From positions 1-13,630 of the forward strand of contig DNOQ01000045.1 in the NCBI GenBank assembly GCA_003501665.1: DNA of 13,630 nucleotides. Direction: 5' to 3'. Source of the DNA: Bacteroidales bacterium. Lineage in GTDB: Bacteria > Bacteroidota > Bacteroidia > Bacteroidales > VadinHA17. Positions 6,140-13,624 of this stretch are shown here, piece by piece; within the stretch, counting starts at the first letter, position 1, and each line of letters opens with the position of its first letter. A program made the position numbers and the translations under genes. Under the pieces are notes generated by a model. The model did no database searches. It worked only from the letters and a program-made list of their open reading frames with translations, and had not been told where the DNA came from.

Positions 6140-8580
6140 AAGACATAATAAAAAAAGATATGCTTACCAATCTTATCAAACACAGTTTAAGATCGTTTAA
6201 AAGACAACGTTCTTATATATTGATCAATATTTTTGGTCTTTCAATAGGGATCGCATGTAGTTTGTTAATAGCACTTTTTGTGATAAACGAAGCAGGTTAT
6301 GACAAATATAATGTTAAGAAGGACAGAATTTACCGGTTGGTCCTTAATGGTAAGATAGGCGGACAGGAAATTATCGGAGCCTGGACATGTGCAGCCATTG
6401 GTCCCACAATGCTGAGAGAGTTTCCGGAAGTTGAAGACTATCTCAGGATGAATGGATGGGGACCAACTATTGTGGAATACAGGGATCAGACATTTACTGA
6501 GGATCATGTGATTGAAGCTGATTCCACTTTCTTTAACTTTTTCTCAATACAGGTCATAAAGGGAGATCCAAAAAACGTTTTAAATCAGCCACGACGGGCA
6601 GTATTATCTGAATCCACCGCGAAAAGAATTTTCGGGGATGAAGATCCCATGGATAAAGCAATAAAAATCGGGAATGATACGGTCAGGTATTTTATATCGG
6701 GAATTATGGCAGATATACCCGATAACTCACATTTTGAAGCGAACATACTGCTATCATTCATGACTAATCCCAGGTCAAATGACCCGATCTGGCTGAGTAA
6801 TAGTTACTCTACCTACCTTCTTATTAAACCTAATACTAACTATAAAACTGTAGAAGCCAAAATTCCTGTATTGCTTGAGAAATATGTAGGACCTGAAGTT
6901 CAGCGATTTATGGGGATATCGCTTGAGGATTTTCTGACTCAGGGTAATAAGTATTCGTTCTTCCTTCAGAATCTTGCAGATATTCACCTTGATCCCTCAG
7001 TTCTGCACCAATTCGGGGAACCCAGCGATCCCAAATACCTGAAGATATTTGGAGTTATCTCAATTCTGATAGTATTAATTGCGGCAATCAATTTCATGAA
7101 TCTGGCAACCGCTCAGGCTTCAAGAAGAGGGAAAGAAGTTGGAATAAAAAAAGTGGCCGGTTCAACACGGGGAATGCTCATTGGCCAGTTCCTTTCAGAA
7201 TCATTTATCCTCTGTTTTGTTTCCCTGATCATTGCACTGATTATTATAAAACTAACCCTGCCATATTTCAACAATCTGCTCGAAGTGAACCTCAAACTTG
7301 GACTACTGGCAAAATGGTATACTATCCCCGGTCTTTTTGCCTTTACATTAATTGTGGGATTTCTTTCGGGAAGTTATCCCGCACTATTCCTGTCTTCGTT
7401 CAATCCCTACGAGGTTCTCAAGGGAAGCGTTCGCGGAAGTATGCAGAACGGAACCATAAGAAGGATTCTTGTCGTGTTTCAGTTTGCAGTGTCAATACTT
7501 CTTATAACCGGGACACTTATAATGTACCGCCAGATATCTTTTATGCTGAACAAAGATGTCGGATTCAATAAAAAGAACATGCTGGTCATTAACAGGGCCG
7601 GAGCTCTTGAATCGAGGGTTGAAGCATTCAGGGAAGCAGTAAAGAAGATCCCCGGTGTTGCCAACGTTGCCAGTTCCACTGCCGTGCCCGGACGTAATAA
7701 CAATAACAACGGATATGGACTGGAGGGCAGGAGGGATGAATCATTCCTGATGACCACAAACTGGATTGACTATGATTACATTGAAACCTATGGAATGGAG
7801 CTGACAAAAGGACGAAGTTATGATAAATCATTCAGCACCGACAGAAATGCATGTATCATAAATGAAGCTGCAGCAAGGAATTTCAATATTACAGATATTG
7901 ACAATGCCAGGTTTCTTCAGCCACGAGATTCCGGAAAATTCAGAACGTTGCAGGTCATAGGCATAGTTAAGAACTTTAACTTCGAATCACTTCGTAATCC
8001 CATTCAGCCGTATGTTTTCCAGTTCAAAGGAGATGATAACCTGTGGGGGTACGTAACTGTTAAGCTTGCTCCACAATATGATCAGCAAACAATAACAGAG
8101 ATTGAAAACACATGGAAACGATTCACCTCTAACGACCCCCTGCAGTATTATTTCGTGGATGAAGACTTTGAAAATATGTATCTGCAGGAAAAACAAAATG
8201 CCCAGATGGCAATAATATTTTCAATACTGGCAATAATAATTGCAGGACTGGGATTATTCGGTCTGACATCCTTTACCGTTGAACAGCGTACAAAGGAAAT
8301 AGGTGTAAGAAAGGCAATGGGATCATCGGTTCCGGGAATTTATATGGTGATTTCCAGGGAAATAATCATCCTGGTATCAGTCTCCGCATTGATTGCATGG
8401 CCGCTTATTTACTTAGTCGCCAGCAAATGGCTCGAGAATTTCTATTTCAGAATTAATCCGGGTGTCTTCAGTTTTATTTCCGGACTTGGAATTGCTTTAA
8501 TAATTGCACTTTTTACCATAAGCTTCAGGATAATAAAGGCTGCAAGGATCAATCCTGCCCAGTCTCTAAAATATGAATAA
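6136..8580 (+). CDS. FtsX/MacB-type ABC transporter permease, copy 2
   Basis: This 814-residue paralogue of the preceding permease has the same eight-helix layout: helices near 27-50, 302-324, 353-374, 397-421, 442-464, 690-712, 740-762 and 776-799. Two FtsX coupling motifs are present, EVGIKKVAGS (334-343) and EIGVRKAMGS (721-730). The periplasmic domains differ clearly from copy 1, so the two may form a heterodimer or handle different substrates. A run of five asparagines (521-525, after PGR) sits in the second periplasmic domain and is probably a surface loop. The ATG at 6136 overlaps the upstream stop. An alternative start at 6160 (MLTNLIKHSLRSFKRQ) fits the usual family N-terminus better, leaving eight extra residues in the longer form. 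The end RINPAQSLKYE is the intact family tail. It is the last plus-strand gene before the GRAM-like gene, with which it is convergent. Confidence 0.93.
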   Translation: MKDIIKKDMLTNLIKHSLRSFKRQRSYILINIFGLSIGIACSLLIALFVINEAGYDKYNVKKDRIYRLVLNGKIGGQEIIGAWTCAAIGPTMLREFPEVEDYLRMNGWGPTIVEYRDQTFTEDHVIEADSTFFNFFSIQVIKGDPKNVLNQPRRAVLSESTAKRIFGDEDPMDKAIKIGNDTVRYFISGIMADIPDNSHFEANILLSFMTNPRSNDPIWLSNSYSTYLLIKPNTNYKTVEAKIPVLLEKYVGPEVQRFMGISLEDFLTQGNKYSFFLQNLADIHLDPSVLHQFGEPSDPKYLKIFGVISILIVLIAAINFMNLATAQASRRGKEVGIKKVAGSTRGMLIGQFLSESFILCFVSLIIALIIIKLTLPYFNNLLEVNLKLGLLAKWYTIPGLFAFTLIVGFLSGSYPALFLSSFNPYEVLKGSVRGSMQNGTIRRILVVFQFAVSILLITGTLIMYRQISFMLNKDVGFNKKNMLVINRAGALESRVEAFREAVKKIPGVANVASSTAVPGRNNNNNGYGLEGRRDESFLMTTNWIDYDYIETYGMELTKGRSYDKSFSTDRNACIINEAAARNFNITDIDNARFLQPRDSGKFRTLQVIGIVKNFNFESLRNPIQPYVFQFKGDDNLWGYVTVKLAPQYDQQTITEIENTWKRFTSNDPLQYYFVDEDFENMYLQEKQNAQMAIIFSILAIIIAGLGLFGLTSFTVEQRTKEIGVRKAMGSSVPGIYMVISREIIILVSVSALIAWPLIYLVASKWLENFYFRINPGVFSFISGLGIALIIALFTISFRIIKAARINPAQSLKYE

Positions 8581-8680
8581 CTCAGTATATTTCGTCCACA
8601 ACCCTGAAGAAGTGGCAAAAACTTGAGGGGGCTGGACAGCTTTAGCTCGCCGGGGTCTGGGGGAAAAGATATCAACTGGT

Positions 8681-8989
8681 TCAATACATTCTGTTTATCA
8701 ACTGCCCTATTTCGTCGCGTTTCTTCAGAGGAAAGGTATGGCTTTGTCCGTCTCTTGTCACCACATTAATACCTTTGGGTGCAAATAATCCGTTTTTATA
8801 GAAGATCACCTCGAGAATATTATCAAAAAGTATCTCGATGTTGAATTTTTCCAGTTCCTCTTTCAGGGTTTTGAAATATATTCGCTGGTTTGTAACTATC
8901 AGTTTCCCCTCAATCGTTTTATTTTCAAGAATCTGACTGGTATCTCCAGCTTTCAGAACAATTTCATTGGGATTCAGCTTTACTGTCAT
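8681..8989 (-). CDS. Small GRAM/PH-like domain protein
   Basis: This 102-residue protein has no signal peptide or membrane helix. Its pattern of short strands resembles the GRAM domain, a PH-like fold: LNPNEIVLKAGDTSQIL, then EGKLIVTNQRIYFKT with the characteristic 'G.L.vTn.Riyf' core, then a further strand, VTRDGQSHTFPLKKRDEIG, and a short closing helix. GRAM domains bind lipids or proteins in eukaryotes, while their bacterial role is poorly defined. The ATG at 8989 is the natural start. It is transcribed away from the sigma-54-type activator across a 263-base AT-rich region and converges on the second permease (100 bases between stops). It could be a cytoplasmic accessory of the transporter or a regulator partner, but neither is shown. 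The domain call rests on sequence pattern only. Confidence 0.65.
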   Translation of the reverse strand: MTVKLNPNEIVLKAGDTSQILENKTIEGKLIVTNQRIYFKTLKEELEKFNIEILFDNILEVIFYKNGLFAPKGINVVTRDGQSHTFPLKKRDEIGQLINRMY

Positions 8990-9200
8990 TTTGTAAAAAA
9001 TTTCAGGTTAACAAAAGGTTTCAAATTCCATAATTCTATAATAAAGACGCCAACCTTTTATTAAAGTTGCAATAAATCCGTAAAATTAGAATGAATTCTT
9101 AACTTATAAAATTCATATACTTTGTGAATACTTTGTAAACCATAAAAAGTCACAGTTTTTCTCATTTTTGCACCATTCATAAAATAAGATCATGTAAATA

Positions 9201-9234
9201 TTGTCTAATATTTAGACATTATTCCTTATCTTCG
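9201..9234 (+). promoter_or_regulatory. Possible Bacteroidota-type promoter of the activator gene
   Basis: TATCTTCG (9227-9234) matches the phylum's -7 consensus TAnnTTTG at all but one position and would give a 5' leader of roughly a dozen bases before the ATG at 9253. The best -33 candidate is TTG at 9201-9203, but the 23-base spacer is longer than the usual 19-21. The palindrome at 9202-9218 overlaps this element, so a bound protein would be expected to block it. Confidence 0.3.
9202..9218. promoter_or_regulatory. Palindromic operator candidate upstream of the activator gene
   Basis: TGTCTAA (9202-9208) and TTAGACA (9212-9218) form a perfect 7-bp dyad around a 3-base centre (TAT). It sits 35 bases before the activator's ATG and just upstream of a -7-like box. 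The position and size fit a dimeric helix-turn-helix binding site, perhaps for autoregulation by the Fis-type HTH of the gene it precedes. No second copy was found upstream of the permease operon. The promoter of the tolC operon lies outside the window. Confidence 0.45.
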
Positions 9235-9252
9235 TGATTTTACCAATTACCG

Positions 9253-10182
9253 ATGATCAAAAGAGCAGATAAACTTGTACATGGTGCATCCCCCACTATG
9301 ATCAATGTTCTGAACATTGTACACAGGGTTGCTGCAACTGAGGCCAATGTTCTGATAACCGGCGAAAATGGCACAGGAAAAGAAATTATAGCACAGGAGA
9401 TTCATAACAGGTCGAAAAGGGCAGGGGAGCTGATGATAAGTGTTGATATGGGATCAGTACCCGAGACATTGTTTGAAAGTGAGTTATTCGGTCATGTTAA
9501 AGGTGCGTTTACCGATGCCAGGGAAGACCGCAAAGGAAAATTTGAACTGGCAAATTACGGAACTCTTTTTCTTGATGAAATAAGCAATCTGTCGCTTCAT
9601 TCCCAGTCGAAACTTCTCAAAGCCCTGCAGAGCAGGAAGATAACAAGGGTAGGTTCAAATAATGAAGTGCCGGTGGATATAAGGCTCATCTGCGCCACCA
9701 ACGGTGATCTGCCACTGATGGTAAGTGAAGGTAAGTTTCGTGAAGATCTTCTTTACAGGATCAATACTATAGTGATTGAAGTACCGCCACTACGTGACAG
9801 AGTTGATGATATTCCGATACTGGCAAATTACTTTCTGAAGGTTTATTGTGAAAAGTACGGGAAGGAGCAGATGAAAATAAACACCCATGCACTGGAGAAA
9901 CTTGCAAATTATGACTGGCCAGGTAATGTAAGAGAGCTTCAGCACTCAATCGAGAAGGCAGTTATAATGAGTGATTCTTCAGTTCTGCTGCCATCAGATT
10001 TCGAGTTTAAACCTGTGTTGAAGAGTCTTCAACAGACAGAGCTTACACTTGAAGAGATGGAGAAGAAAATGATACGAGAAAGTCTTAAACGGCACGGGAA
10101 CAACATCAGTGTTGTTGCAGCAAAGCTGGGTATAACCCGGCAGACACTCTACAACAAGATGAAAAAGCTTGATAGTGAATAA
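9253..10182 (+). CDS. Receiver-less sigma-54-type AAA+ transcription activator (PspF-like layout)
   Basis: This 309-residue bacterial enhancer-binding protein consists of an AAA+ domain (about 8-245) and a Fis-type helix-turn-helix (about 270-305, NISVVAAKLGITRQTLYNKM). Visible motifs are Walker A GENGTGKE (37-44), the loop motif GAFTDA (84-89), Walker B LFLDE (105-109), sensor I ICATN (146-150), arginine-finger region FREDLLYRIN (162-171) and sensor II GNVRELQ (224-230). Such proteins hydrolyse ATP to open sigma-54 promoter complexes. The relatives it most resembles carry an N-terminal receiver of about 130 residues, giving about 450 in total. Here an in-frame TGA at 9235-9237 lies just before the ATG, so no receiver is present. 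GAFTDA departs from the canonical GAFTGA sigma-54 contact loop, a variant I recall as common in Bacteroidota. The gene lies between the permease operon and the convergent adaptor/ATPase operon, so control of the exporter is plausible. No partner histidine kinase is in the window. Confidence 0.92.
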   Translation: MIKRADKLVHGASPTMINVLNIVHRVAATEANVLITGENGTGKEIIAQEIHNRSKRAGELMISVDMGSVPETLFESELFGHVKGAFTDAREDRKGKFELANYGTLFLDEISNLSLHSQSKLLKALQSRKITRVGSNNEVPVDIRLICATNGDLPLMVSEGKFREDLLYRINTIVIEVPPLRDRVDDIPILANYFLKVYCEKYGKEQMKINTHALEKLANYDWPGNVRELQHSIEKAVIMSDSSVLLPSDFEFKPVLKSLQQTELTLEEMEKKMIRESLKRHGNNISVVAAKLGITRQTLYNKMKKLDSE

Positions 10183-10199
10183 TTTGCTAGTTCACTATC
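10171..10199. terminator. Hairpin spanning the convergent stop codons of the activator and ATPase genes
   Basis: GATAGTGAA (10171-10179) and TTCACTATC (10191-10199) are perfect 9-bp reverse complements with an 11-base loop. The left arm encodes the last three residues of the activator (Asp-Ser-Glu) and the right arm lies in the last codons of the ATPase. Both stop codons (TAA 10180-10182 and, on the minus strand, TAG 10189-10187) lie in the loop. It may act as a shared bidirectional terminator or 3'-end protector. The lack of a clear U-tract keeps this tentative. Confidence 0.45.
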
Positions 10200-10849
10200 T
10201 GACCGTCAAACAGATTCACGATCCTGTGTGCATAGCCGGCATCCCGGTCGTTATGGGTAACCATTATGATAGTGGTACCCTCTTTATTGAGTTCGGTAAG
10301 GAGATTAATAACTTCAATACCATTTTTTGAATCAAGGTTACCGGTAGGCTCATCAGCCAGGATCAACCGGGGATTGGCTACAACAGCACGGGCAATTGCC
10401 ACTCTCTGTTGCTGGCCTCCGGATAGTTGCTGGGGAAAGTGCTTTGCACGGTGGGTTATCTTCATCCTGGTGAGTGCATCTTCTACTTTCTTTTTTCTTT
10501 CTCCCGACTTCATCTTAAGATAGATCAATGGAAGCTCAACATTCTCATAAACATTCAGTTCATCAATAAGGTTAAAGCTCTGGAAGACGAATCCGATATT
10601 TCCTTTACGGAAAATCGTTCTGTCACGCTCTTTCAGATTTGCTACTTCAGTTCCGTTGAAGAGGTAGCTTCCGGCTGTGGGATTGTCAAGCAACCCAAGG
10701 ATGTTCAGCAGTGTTGATTTTCCGCAACCCGATGGCCCCATTACTGCAACATATTCTCCTTCCTTTACGCTAAGATTTACTTTGTTGAGAGCAGTTGTTT
10801 CAACTTCTTCTGTTCTGAAGATCTTGGTTAATTCAGTCGTTTTGATCAT
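10187..10849 (-). CDS. ABC transporter ATPase, MacB/LolD-type
   Basis: This 220-residue cytoplasmic nucleotide-binding subunit has all the catalytic motifs: Walker A GPSGCGKS (38-45), Q-loop Q90 (FVFQSFNL), signature LSGGQQQR (142-149), Walker B LILADEP (162-168) with catalytic E167, D-loop GNLDS, and H-loop H199 (IMVTHND). Length and motif spacing fit the MacB/LolD/FtsE group, which energises FtsX-type permeases. It is the last gene of a minus-strand cluster after the TolC-like and adaptor genes, starting 28 bases after the adaptor stop, so it is almost certainly co-transcribed with it. The two permeases at 3764-8580 are its most likely membrane partners, an inference from family and proximity only. 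It ends 4 bases from the convergent activator gene. Confidence 0.95.
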   Translation of the reverse strand: MIKTTELTKIFRTEEVETTALNKVNLSVKEGEYVAVMGPSGCGKSTLLNILGLLDNPTAGSYLFNGTEVANLKERDRTIFRKGNIGFVFQSFNLIDELNVYENVELPLIYLKMKSGERKKKVEDALTRMKITHRAKHFPQQLSGGQQQRVAIARAVVANPRLILADEPTGNLDSKNGIEVINLLTELNKEGTTIIMVTHNDRDAGYAHRIVNLFDGQIVN

Positions 10850-10877
10850 GATTTTTACATATTAGATTGTTATTGTA

Positions 10878-12149
10878 TTATTTAAAAACAAGCTTCTGAT
10901 TTTTTCCGAAAGTTTCATATCCCGAGATAATAACTTTTTCACCAGGTTGCAGGCCTTCAATTACCTCATAATATCTCGGATTTTTCCGTCCGATGGAAAT
11001 ATCCCTTTTAACAGCATACGACTCAGACGGATCCAGTACAAAAATCCACTGCCCGCCGGTCTCCTGGAAAAATCCACCGATCGGAACAAGAAGTGATTCT
11101 TTGGGTTGTCCCAACTGCAGACTGATATAATATGTCTGGCCCGTCCTGATATTCTCAGGCATAGATTCCTCGAAAACCATATCAATCTTGAATGTGCCAT
11201 TCCTTACTTCCGGATAGACTCTCCTGACAACAAGCGTGAATTTGCTTCCCTGCCTGTCGAGCGTTGCTGTAAGCTGGGTTCTGACTCTGTCGATATAATG
11301 TTCATCGATCTGGGCCGTTACCTTATACGAGGTCAGGACGTTAATCTGCCCCATGTTTGCGCCGCGTGATATTGACTGACCTATTTCCGGGACAAGCAGA
11401 CCAAGCTGACCGTCGACAGTGGCTCTGACATTCAGATTCTCGACTCTCTGACGGACAAGGCCAAGGTTACGGCGCATGTTCTGAAGATTATTTGCAAGAA
11501 TCTCCACCTGAACCGACCGGAAAAGCGAATCCTGACGTTCGCGTTCAAGAAACAGATCCCGCGATCTGACAGACATTTCAAGATCCTCTTTCGACCTTAA
11601 ATATTCTTCTGTAGAAATAAGATTCTCTTTAATTAAAATCTCGTTCTGCTTAAAATTGCGTTCTTTTCTTTCAATATCATATCTGAGATTAAGAAGCTCC
11701 CGCTTGATCTGAATCCTGTCCTGTTCCATGGCAATCTGGGTATTCCTCAGAAAATTATCTTTCTCTGCCAGCTGGGCTTCACTGTCAAGAATTGCCAGAT
11801 GAAGATCAGGATTTGACAGTTTCAGGATAATATCTCCCTTTTTTACCATCGAACCCTCTTCGATCAATATCTCTTCGACCCTTCCACCCTCCTGGGCATC
11901 AAGGAATATAGTGCTTATTGGCTCAACATTCCCGGTAACTGTTATATAATCATTGAACTGATCACGTATAACCGTTTCGATAATAAGTTTGTCTTTTTCA
12001 ACTTTGTAAGTAGAGGTCCTGTCAGTAAAAAAAGCCAAATAGATCAGGATTATCATAGCCAGTCCAATGGCAATGTATCCTATGTACTTTTTCTGCAGGC
12101 CTTTCTTCTTAGGTAATATCCGGTCCATTTTTTCGATTGGAGTATCCAT
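10878..12149 (-). CDS. Membrane-anchored periplasmic adaptor (HlyD/MacA-like)
   Basis: This 423-residue adaptor would bridge an inner-membrane ABC permease to a TolC channel. It has a short basic cytoplasmic N-terminus, one transmembrane helix (about 22-41, IGYIAIGLAMIILIYLAFF) and no lipobox. The first half of the biotinyl-lipoyl-like domain is at about 68-115 (VTGNVEPISTIFLDAQEGG, then LIEEGSMVKKGDIILKLS). A long alpha-helical hairpin rich in charged residues spans about 117-238, with the second lipoyl half at about 240-275 (VRATVDGQLGLLVPEIGQSI). Beta-barrel and membrane-proximal domains run to the end, with QPGEKVIISG near the C-terminus. The helical hairpin is expected to contact the TolC-like protein encoded upstream. 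It follows that gene after 122 bases and precedes the ATPase by 28 bases. An RND-type pump partner is less likely, since none is encoded here. Confidence 0.92.
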   Translation of the reverse strand: MDTPIEKMDRILPKKKGLQKKYIGYIAIGLAMIILIYLAFFTDRTSTYKVEKDKLIIETVIRDQFNDYITVTGNVEPISTIFLDAQEGGRVEEILIEEGSMVKKGDIILKLSNPDLHLAILDSEAQLAEKDNFLRNTQIAMEQDRIQIKRELLNLRYDIERKERNFKQNEILIKENLISTEEYLRSKEDLEMSVRSRDLFLERERQDSLFRSVQVEILANNLQNMRRNLGLVRQRVENLNVRATVDGQLGLLVPEIGQSISRGANMGQINVLTSYKVTAQIDEHYIDRVRTQLTATLDRQGSKFTLVVRRVYPEVRNGTFKIDMVFEESMPENIRTGQTYYISLQLGQPKESLLVPIGGFFQETGGQWIFVLDPSESYAVKRDISIGRKNPRYYEVIEGLQPGEKVIISGYETFGKNQKLVFK

Positions 12150-12211
12150 TTCTGTTTAATTTTATTTCTGGTTCTTAATTATGAGTTGCTGGTTTATTGA
12201 TGAAAATACCA

Positions 12212-12238
12212 CCCTGCCCCCCTGATAGTGAGGTAGGG
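12212..12238 (-). promoter_or_regulatory. GC-rich hairpin between the tolC-like and adaptor genes
   Basis: Read on the minus strand, CCCTACCTC and GGGGCAGGG can pair (one mismatch, one G-T wobble) around a 9-base loop. This is an unusually GC-rich element in the 122-base gap of an otherwise AT-leaning operon. It could attenuate transcription or protect the upstream or downstream message. Only a weak T-rich stretch follows, so a full terminator is unlikely. Confidence 0.3.
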
Positions 12239-12271
12239 AAAGAAATCCGTAATGCCTGTACCTCCCATCTT

Positions 12272-13624
12272 TTAAATGAACGATATGTTTTCATATGTAC
12301 CTGTAGTGTAGAATTGAATAATTATCTCCCGTATCCTGAGCTGAAGTGTTGTGCGCAGCGCCTCAGCCTCAGCCCTTGAAAGGGTTGTTACAGCTGCAGA
12401 GTAATCCGTTACGTCTACCAATCCGGATTCAAATTTTTTCTCCACAACACTGAAGGACTTTTTATTGAATTCAAAATTTGACTTAGCTGCAATAAACTCA
12501 TCCCTTCCTCTGCTGTAATTCAGGCATGCATTTTCTATCTCGGTATAAAGAGAGTTCTTTTCAAGTTCGAGTCTTATTGCTGCATCGGTTTTTCTCAGTT
12601 TAGCAGTTTTTATATTCCGGCCAACAGTATAATTATTGAATAATGGAATCCTTAGAGAAACATAAACAGCCTGACTGTTATTGTTTTTAAGCTGGGTTGT
12701 GAAAGATGTCTGTTCTACAGCATCCTCGCTCAGTACTTTGTAATATCCGGTATATACCGATGCTCCTACAGTCAGACCGGGAGTAATATAACCCTGTGCG
12801 GCTGATATCTGCTTCTCAGCTGCCTGAAGTTCATATTCAATGGTTTTAAGCCTGGGAAGTGTCTGTGAGGCTATTCTGAACACACTATCAGTTTCGTATT
12901 TATTTTCCTTTAACAGAAGATTGTCAAGTTCGGGAAGCGCAATTTCAAATTCTGTTCCGGGATCAAGCTGAAGCATTTGTTTCAGGGTTGTAAGAGCCTG
13001 ATTTGCAGTATTCCGTGCAATTGTGTAATCAAGTTTATCAGAAGAAACCTGACTTTCTATTTCCATCTGACGAGACAATGCCTCTTTTCCTGTTTCAACC
13101 ATTTTAACGATCCTGTAATACTGCTTTTCAGAAAGCTCCAGCTGCTGTTTTGAAACATTCTCAAGCCCTTTTGCATAAAGCACCTGATAATATTGTCCCA
13201 GTATTTCAACAACGAGTGTATTCCTGGCAACCTTTTCAGCTTCAATTCCGGCTTTGAGAAGAAATTTATTAGCAGAAATGGTATTAAGTGCATTGAAACC
13301 TGTAAACAGCTGAAAATTTGAATTCAACGAATAAGAATTACTGATATTCTGCTTGAATGTGATCAGGTTTGTAACAGGATCGATTGACCGGCCGAATCCA
13401 AGATTTGCGTTCGATCCGAAATTGAGCGATGGTAACATATCCATTTTCGATTTCAGGAAATTCGCCTCAGCATTCTCAGTCTGAAGCATCTGACGCTTCA
13501 GGTTAAGATTATTTACCACCGCATAACCGATACAATCCTCAAGTGTCCATTTCTTAATCTGGGCCACTGTATCAACTGTACATACAATTGAAAATATTAC
13601 AATCATCAAATGAATTCTACTCAT
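12272..13624 (-). CDS. TolC-family outer-membrane efflux protein
   Basis: This 450-residue outer-membrane channel protein forms the exit duct of a tripartite exporter. A signal peptide is present at 1-21 (hydrophobic MIVIFSIVCTV, cleavage after VDTVA). The mature protein opens with KKWTLEDCIGYAVVNNLNLK, the typical start of the first OEP repeat. Two long alpha-hairpin repeats follow, at about residues 30-215 and 235-440, with beta-strand segments such as LNFGSNANLGFGRSID and AVYVSLRIPLFNNYTVGRN; the latter includes the conserved 'l.iPlf' motif before the second helix pair. The length is normal for Bacteroidota TolC homologues. An ATG six codons inside is an alternative start that would still leave a signal peptide. 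It is the first gene of the visible minus-strand cluster and lies at the window edge, so its promoter and any upstream operon member are not seen. Confidence 0.92.
   Translation of the reverse strand: MSRIHLMIVIFSIVCTVDTVAQIKKWTLEDCIGYAVVNNLNLKRQMLQTENAEANFLKSKMDMLPSLNFGSNANLGFGRSIDPVTNLITFKQNISNSYSLNSNFQLFTGFNALNTISANKFLLKAGIEAEKVARNTLVVEILGQYYQVLYAKGLENVSKQQLELSEKQYYRIVKMVETGKEALSRQMEIESQVSSDKLDYTIARNTANQALTTLKQMLQLDPGTEFEIALPELDNLLLKENKYETDSVFRIASQTLPRLKTIEYELQAAEKQISAAQGYITPGLTVGASVYTGYYKVLSEDAVEQTSFTTQLKNNNSQAVYVSLRIPLFNNYTVGRNIKTAKLRKTDAAIRLELEKNSLYTEIENACLNYSRGRDEFIAAKSNFEFNKKSFSVVEKKFESGLVDVTDYSAAVTTLSRAEAEALRTTLQLRIREIIIQFYTTGTYENISFI

Noticed and set aside
7807..7816. AAAGGACGAA inside permease 2 matching the left arm of the 14-bp inverted repeat
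   Set aside because: It is a ten-base match within conserved coding sequence (Lys-Gly-Arg-Ser) with no flanking similarity, probably coincidence.
8602..8630. Imperfect hairpin after permease 2 (CCCT/AGGG and AAGT/ACTT)
   Set aside because: It needs an asymmetric 4x1 internal loop and has no T-tract, so it is too weak to call a terminator.
9117..9138. Tandem 11-base direct repeat (ATACTTTGTGA / ATACTTTGTAA) and partial -7-like boxes
   Set aside because: TACTTTG lacks one base of the TAnnTTTG spacing, and two copies of a short AT-rich unit are weak evidence for a site.
8990..9252. Search for a decayed receiver domain upstream of the activator
   Set aside because: The region is AT-rich with stops in frame and shows no receiver-like residues, so the activator appears genuinely receiver-less rather than frameshifted.
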